From contig JAYRWH010000012.1 in the NCBI GenBank assembly GCA_041918155.1, forward strand, positions 1 through 64,000: 64,000 bases of DNA. The letters run 5' to 3'. The stretch comes from UBA668 sp041918155. GTDB taxonomy: Bacteria; Actinomycetota; Acidimicrobiia; Acidimicrobiales; Ilumatobacteraceae. The notes under the pieces were generated by a model. It saw nothing but the letters and a program-made list of their open reading frames with translations, made no database searches and was not told the origin of the DNA. Positions within the stretch are counted from its first letter, which is position 1; every line of letters starts with the position of its first letter. Positions 60,974 through 64,000 of this stretch are shown piece by piece. The position numbers were made by a program, and so were the translations under genes.

Positions 60974-61402
60974 TCAGGCACGGCGGCACGCGGCACACAG
61001 GCCGTCGAACACGATCGTCGCGCGCGACGGGCGGAATCCATCGAAGCCCTGCACGGCGAGTTCGTCAACGTGTTCCACGTACACGTCGCGCAGTTCGCCA
61101 CAGCGCTCGCAACGGGCGTGGTGGTGCTCTTGGGTGTTGGGGTCGAAGCGGGTGGAGCCACCGGCCGCCTGCAGCGCCAGCAGCTCGCCCATCGAGGTGA
61201 GATCGTTGAGCGTCTGGTAGACGGTGCGCAGCGAGATGCCGGGCATCCGCGCGCTCGCGTCGGCGAATAGGCCCTCCGCCGTGGGGTGGGTCATGTTGCC
61301 GTGCAACAGGCGGAACAACAGCTGCCGCTGCGGCGTGACCTTCAGGCCACGGGCGCGGAATTCGCTGGTCAGCTCCTCCGGTGTACGCACGTCGGCAACC
61401 AT
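60974..61402 (-). CDS. Fur-family regulator (PerR/Fur type)
   Basis: 142 residues: a winged-helix domain (G-L-K-V-T-P-Q-R, H-P-T-A-E-G-L-F, S-L-R-T-V-Y-Q-T-L-N-D-L) and a metal-binding C-terminal domain with H-H-H-A-R-C-E-R-C-G and C-A-A-C. It may be a peroxide or iron sensor controlling rubrerythrin downstream and itself. Confidence 0.92.
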   Translation of the reverse strand: MVADVRTPEELTSEFRARGLKVTPQRQLLFRLLHGNMTHPTAEGLFADASARMPGISLRTVYQTLNDLTSMGELLALQAAGGSTRFDPNTQEHHHARCERCGELRDVYVEHVDELAVQGFDGFRPSRATIVFDGLCAACRRA

Positions 61403-61416
61403 ATCGACACCGACTG

Positions 61417-61441
61417 CTAATCTGCAACTCGTGCGAATTAG
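61417..61441. promoter_or_regulatory. candidate Fur/PerR operator
   Basis: A 25-base imperfect palindrome (8 of 12 arm pairs match, ends CTAAT/ATTAG, inner GCA/TGC) lies 15 bases upstream of the Fur-type gene, in the divergent gap shared with glpD. Binding would give autoregulation. Confidence 0.45.
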
Positions 61442-61488
61442 CACGGAGTGACTCCAGGCTCGTGCCCGGGCGGGCACCGACACCTCCC

Positions 61489-61494
61489 TAGGAT
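61489..61494 (+). promoter_or_regulatory. -10 box (TAGGAT) for leaderless glpD
   Basis: TAGGAT, seven bases before the ATG at 61502. It overlaps an alternative ATG at 61493, arguing against that one. Confidence 0.55.
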
Positions 61495-61501
61495 GGCGAC
61501 G

Positions 61502-63169
61502 ATGCCCGCCTCCCCCGCCGCCACGCCCTTCCGCCGCGACCTGATGCTGAAGCGACTCGAGCAGGAGACCTTCGACGTGCTCGTCATCGGCGGCGGCATC
61601 ACCGGAGCCGGGGTGGCGCTCGACGCCACCACCCGCGGGCTGCGCGTCGCGATCGTCGAGCGCGACGACTTCGCCTCGGGCACCTCGTCGAAGAGCTCCA
61701 AGCTCGTGCACGGCGGGCTGCGCTACCTGCAGCAGGGCGAGATCAACCTCGTGTACCAGGCGCTGCACGAGCGCCGCCGCCTGCACCGCAACGCACCCCA
61801 CCTGGTGAGGGTGCTGCCGTTCATGATCCCGGTGCTCACCAAGGACGGCGTCATCTCGCGCAAGATCGCCCGCGCCCTCGGCTCGGCGATGTGGATGTAC
61901 GACCTCACCGGTGGATGGCGGATCGGCAAGTTCCACAGGCGCCTGCGCAAGGACGCCGCCTTCGCCCACATGCCGACGATGCCCAAGGACAAGCTGGCTT
62001 CGGGCTACCTCTACTACGACGCCACCGCCGACGATGCCCGCCTCACGCTCACGGTGCTGCGCACGGCCGCCGAGGCCGGCGCGGTGGTGACCAACGGCTG
62101 TGTCGTACTCGACGTGCTGAAGGACGCCAAAGGCCAGGTGAACGGCGCGCTCGTGGAGGCCGACGGGGTGCGTATGACCGTGCTCGCCACGACCGTCGTG
62201 AACGCGGCCGGGGTGTGGGCCGACGATGTGCGCGAACTCGACGAGGAGCGGCATCCCGACAGCATCCGTCCGGCCAAGGGCGTGCACGTCACCGTGCCGT
62301 GGGCGAAGGTGCGCAACGACATCGCCGTGGTGATCCCCGTGCCCAAGGACCGACGCAGCTTGTTCGTGGTGCCGTGGGGGCCACTGCCCGACGGCACGTT
62401 CCGGCACTGCTACGTGGGCACCACGGACACCGACCACCGGGGATCGCTCGACGACCCCCAGTGCACCAAGGACGACATCGACTATGTCCTCGCCGCGCTG
62501 AACTTCAGCATCACCACCGGGGTCACCGCCGCCGATGTCACCGGTGTGTGGGCCGGCCTGCGCCCGCTGGTGAAGGCGGCGTCGTCGGGGCGCACCGCCG
62601 ACCTCTCCCGCCACCACAAGGTGCACACGTCGCCCAGCGGTCTCATCACGATCACCGGCGGCAAGCTCACCACCTACCGCGCCATGGCCGAGGACACCGT
62701 CGACGCGGTGCTGCGCCGTCTTGGCCGCAAGGGCCGCTGCCGCACGCGCAACCTTCCCCTGTTGGGCGGCGAGGGTTTCCGCCGGCCCGCCGCCGACAGC
62801 CCCGAGGCCCGCCTCGGCGAGCGCTACGGCACCCTCGCCACGGAGATCGCCGCGCTCATCGCCGAGACGCCGGCGCTGGCCGAGCCGCTCGTGCCCGGGC
62901 TCGACTACCTGCGGGCGGAGGCCGTGTACGCCGTGCGCCACGAGATGGCGATCAGCCTCGATGACGTGCTGAGCCGGCGCACCCGCGCGCTCCTGCTCGA
63001 CCGGGCCGCCACCCTCACCGCCGCACGTTCGGTGGCCGACCTGATCGCGCCCGAGCTGGGCTGGTCGGCCGACGAGATCGATCGCCAGGTGGCCCGCTTC
63101 ACCGCCGTGTGCGCCGCCGAGCAGGCCGCCGCGATCACGCCCGAGCACGCCGCCGCCGAGAACGGCTGA
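61502..63169 (+). CDS. glpD: aerobic glycerol-3-phosphate dehydrogenase
   Basis: FAD-dependent, membrane-associated enzyme oxidising glycerol-3-phosphate to dihydroxyacetone phosphate, 555 residues. N-terminal FAD loop V-I-G-G-G-I-T-G-A-G, S-S-K-S-S-K-L-V-H-G-G-L-R-Y-L and T-G-G-K-L-T-T-Y-R are clear. Pairs functionally with glpK at 39514. Start chosen from the -10 spacing. Confidence 0.95.
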   Translation: MPASPAATPFRRDLMLKRLEQETFDVLVIGGGITGAGVALDATTRGLRVAIVERDDFASGTSSKSSKLVHGGLRYLQQGEINLVYQALHERRRLHRNAPHLVRVLPFMIPVLTKDGVISRKIARALGSAMWMYDLTGGWRIGKFHRRLRKDAAFAHMPTMPKDKLASGYLYYDATADDARLTLTVLRTAAEAGAVVTNGCVVLDVLKDAKGQVNGALVEADGVRMTVLATTVVNAAGVWADDVRELDEERHPDSIRPAKGVHVTVPWAKVRNDIAVVIPVPKDRRSLFVVPWGPLPDGTFRHCYVGTTDTDHRGSLDDPQCTKDDIDYVLAALNFSITTGVTAADVTGVWAGLRPLVKAASSGRTADLSRHHKVHTSPSGLITITGGKLTTYRAMAEDTVDAVLRRLGRKGRCRTRNLPLLGGEGFRRPAADSPEARLGERYGTLATEIAALIAETPALAEPLVPGLDYLRAEAVYAVRHEMAISLDDVLSRRTRALLLDRAATLTAARSVADLIAPELGWSADEIDRQVARFTAVCAAEQAAAITPEHAAAENG

Positions 63170-63172
63170 GCG

Positions 63173-64000
63173 ATGCCTGATCGAGCGTCGACGAACCCGA
63201 TTCCGCCGATCGAGCTGACCGGCACTGCGTCGCGCTTCGGTGAGCCGGGCGACCTGCCTGCCGGCTTCGCCACCCGCCTCTCCGCGGCGTGCGAATGCAC
63301 TTCCGATCTCACCGCCACCGCCGAGGCCAGCCGCGACTGGTGGCCGCTCGCATTGCACTGGTCGCTCGCCGGCCAGGTGCCGCGGCGAGCACCCCTCGTG
63401 GCCCGCCCCGCCACCACCGAACAGGTCGCCGCGGTCGCCGCGCTCTGCAACGGTGAGCGCGTGCCGCTCACCGCGGCCGGCGGGCGCAGCGGAGTCGTCG
63501 GTGGCTCGGTGCCGGTGTTCGGTGGGGTCGTGCTCGATCTCACCGCACTGCAGGGCATCATCGCCGTCGACGCCACGTCGGGCCTCGTCGAGGTGTGGGC
63601 GGGCACGTTTGGTCCCGAACTGGAGAGCGAACTACGCGGCACCTACGGCCTCACCGTGGGTCACTTCCCGCAGAGCTTCGACATCGCCACCGTCGGCGGC
63701 TGGGTGGCCTGTCGGGGCGCCGGGCAGTACAGCACCCGCTACGGCAAGATCGAGGGCATGGTGGCCGGCCTGGAGGTCGTGCTCGCCGACGGCACCGTCG
63801 TACGCACCGGGGGCTCCCCCGCCGCGGCGCAGGGCCCCGACCTCACCCAACTGTTCGTCGGCAGCGAGGGCACACTCGGCATCGTCACCAAGGTGCTGTT
63901 GCGCACCCACCCGGTGCCTGCCGGCGAGCGCCGCGCCGCGTACTCGTTCCCCACCTTCGCAGCTGGCATCGACGCCTGCCGGCGCATCATGCGCCGCGGC
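63173..64000 (+). CDS. FAD-binding oxidase, alkyl-DHAP synthase-like (3' end missing)
   Basis: Open to the end of the window (276 codons visible). It contains the FAD-binding PCMH domain: A-A-G-G-R-S-G-V-V-G-G, G-H-F-P-Q-S-F-D-I-A-T-V-G-G-W and G-S-E-G-T-L-G-I-V-T. G-Q-Y-S-T-R-Y-G-K-I-E is typical of the alkyldihydroxyacetonephosphate synthase-like group found beside glpD in mycobacteria. Starts 3 bases after the glpD stop, so the two are an operon. Ether-lipid synthesis is possible but not proven for bacterial members. Confidence 0.88.
   Translation, partial: MPDRASTNPIPPIELTGTASRFGEPGDLPAGFATRLSAACECTSDLTATAEASRDWWPLALHWSLAGQVPRRAPLVARPATTEQVAAVAALCNGERVPLTAAGGRSGVVGGSVPVFGGVVLDLTALQGIIAVDATSGLVEVWAGTFGPELESELRGTYGLTVGHFPQSFDIATVGGWVACRGAGQYSTRYGKIEGMVAGLEVVLADGTVVRTGGSPAAAQGPDLTQLFVGSEGTLGIVTKVLLRTHPVPAGERRAAYSFPTFAAGIDACRRIMRRG

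Overview
The window is a GC-rich, densely coded bacterial chromosome segment with about 67 protein genes, no rRNA, tRNA, CRISPR array or insertion sequence that I can recognise, and gene-to-gene overlaps of 1-4 bases in most operons. A WhiB protein, Wag31-type DivIVA, an MtrA/MtrB/LpqB-like operon, PimB-like and Ppm-like mannosyltransferases, a meso-diaminopimelate-type MurE and a DnaQ/GIY-YIG fusion all point to Actinomycetota. The combination with a murF-less division cluster and a DUF3501/rubrerythrin cluster suggests Acidimicrobiia; that placement is inference, not proof.

Layout. 1-22250 (minus strand) is one long division and cell-wall (dcw) cluster read right to left: mraZ, rsmH, ftsL-like, ftsI, murE, mraY, murD, ftsW, murG, murC, murB, ftsQ, ftsZ, pgeF, yggS, sepF, divIVA, ileS, a DUF167 gene and the start of a Lys/Ala-rich protein. 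It starts at a promoter carrying MraZ-type repeats. 22250-26100 holds a frameshifted sigma-factor pseudogene, a lipoate-ligase-like gene, an HNH nuclease and an acyl-CoA dehydrogenase. 26050-31330 holds a degenerate ROK protein divergent from a MoxR-DUF58-transglutaminase operon. 31340-38260 contains DinB, a Nudix hydrolase, a dolichol-phosphate-mannose-type synthase, an inositol phosphatase and the MtrA/MtrB/LpqB-like signalling operon. 38270-46200 is central metabolism: phosphofructokinase, glycerol kinase, a CoA-transferase, an AlaA-like aminotransferase, pyrophosphatase and a secreted protease. 46200-50480 is a minus-strand operon with ROK glucokinase, an SRPBCC protein, a PimB-like mannosyltransferase and QueG. 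50600-56140 has an NYN-domain protein divergent from an apparently SOS-controlled DnaQ/UvrC-like nuclease followed by an MgtA-type ATPase. 56150-58360 has thrB, trpD and whiB. 58480-61400 is a Fur-rubrerythrin-FeS protein-DUF3501 redox cluster. 61500-64000 has glpD and an alkyl-DHAP-synthase-like oxidase that runs off the end.

Two window-wide signals stand out. Many operon-first genes have a TANNNT box 6-8 bases before the start codon, the arrangement expected of leaderless mRNAs. And one palindromic intergenic repeat occurs twice, both times downstream of the 3' ends of converging reading frames. I did not find a clear new defence or metabolic system; the best leads are regulatory elements, a probable pseudokinase and the redox cluster.
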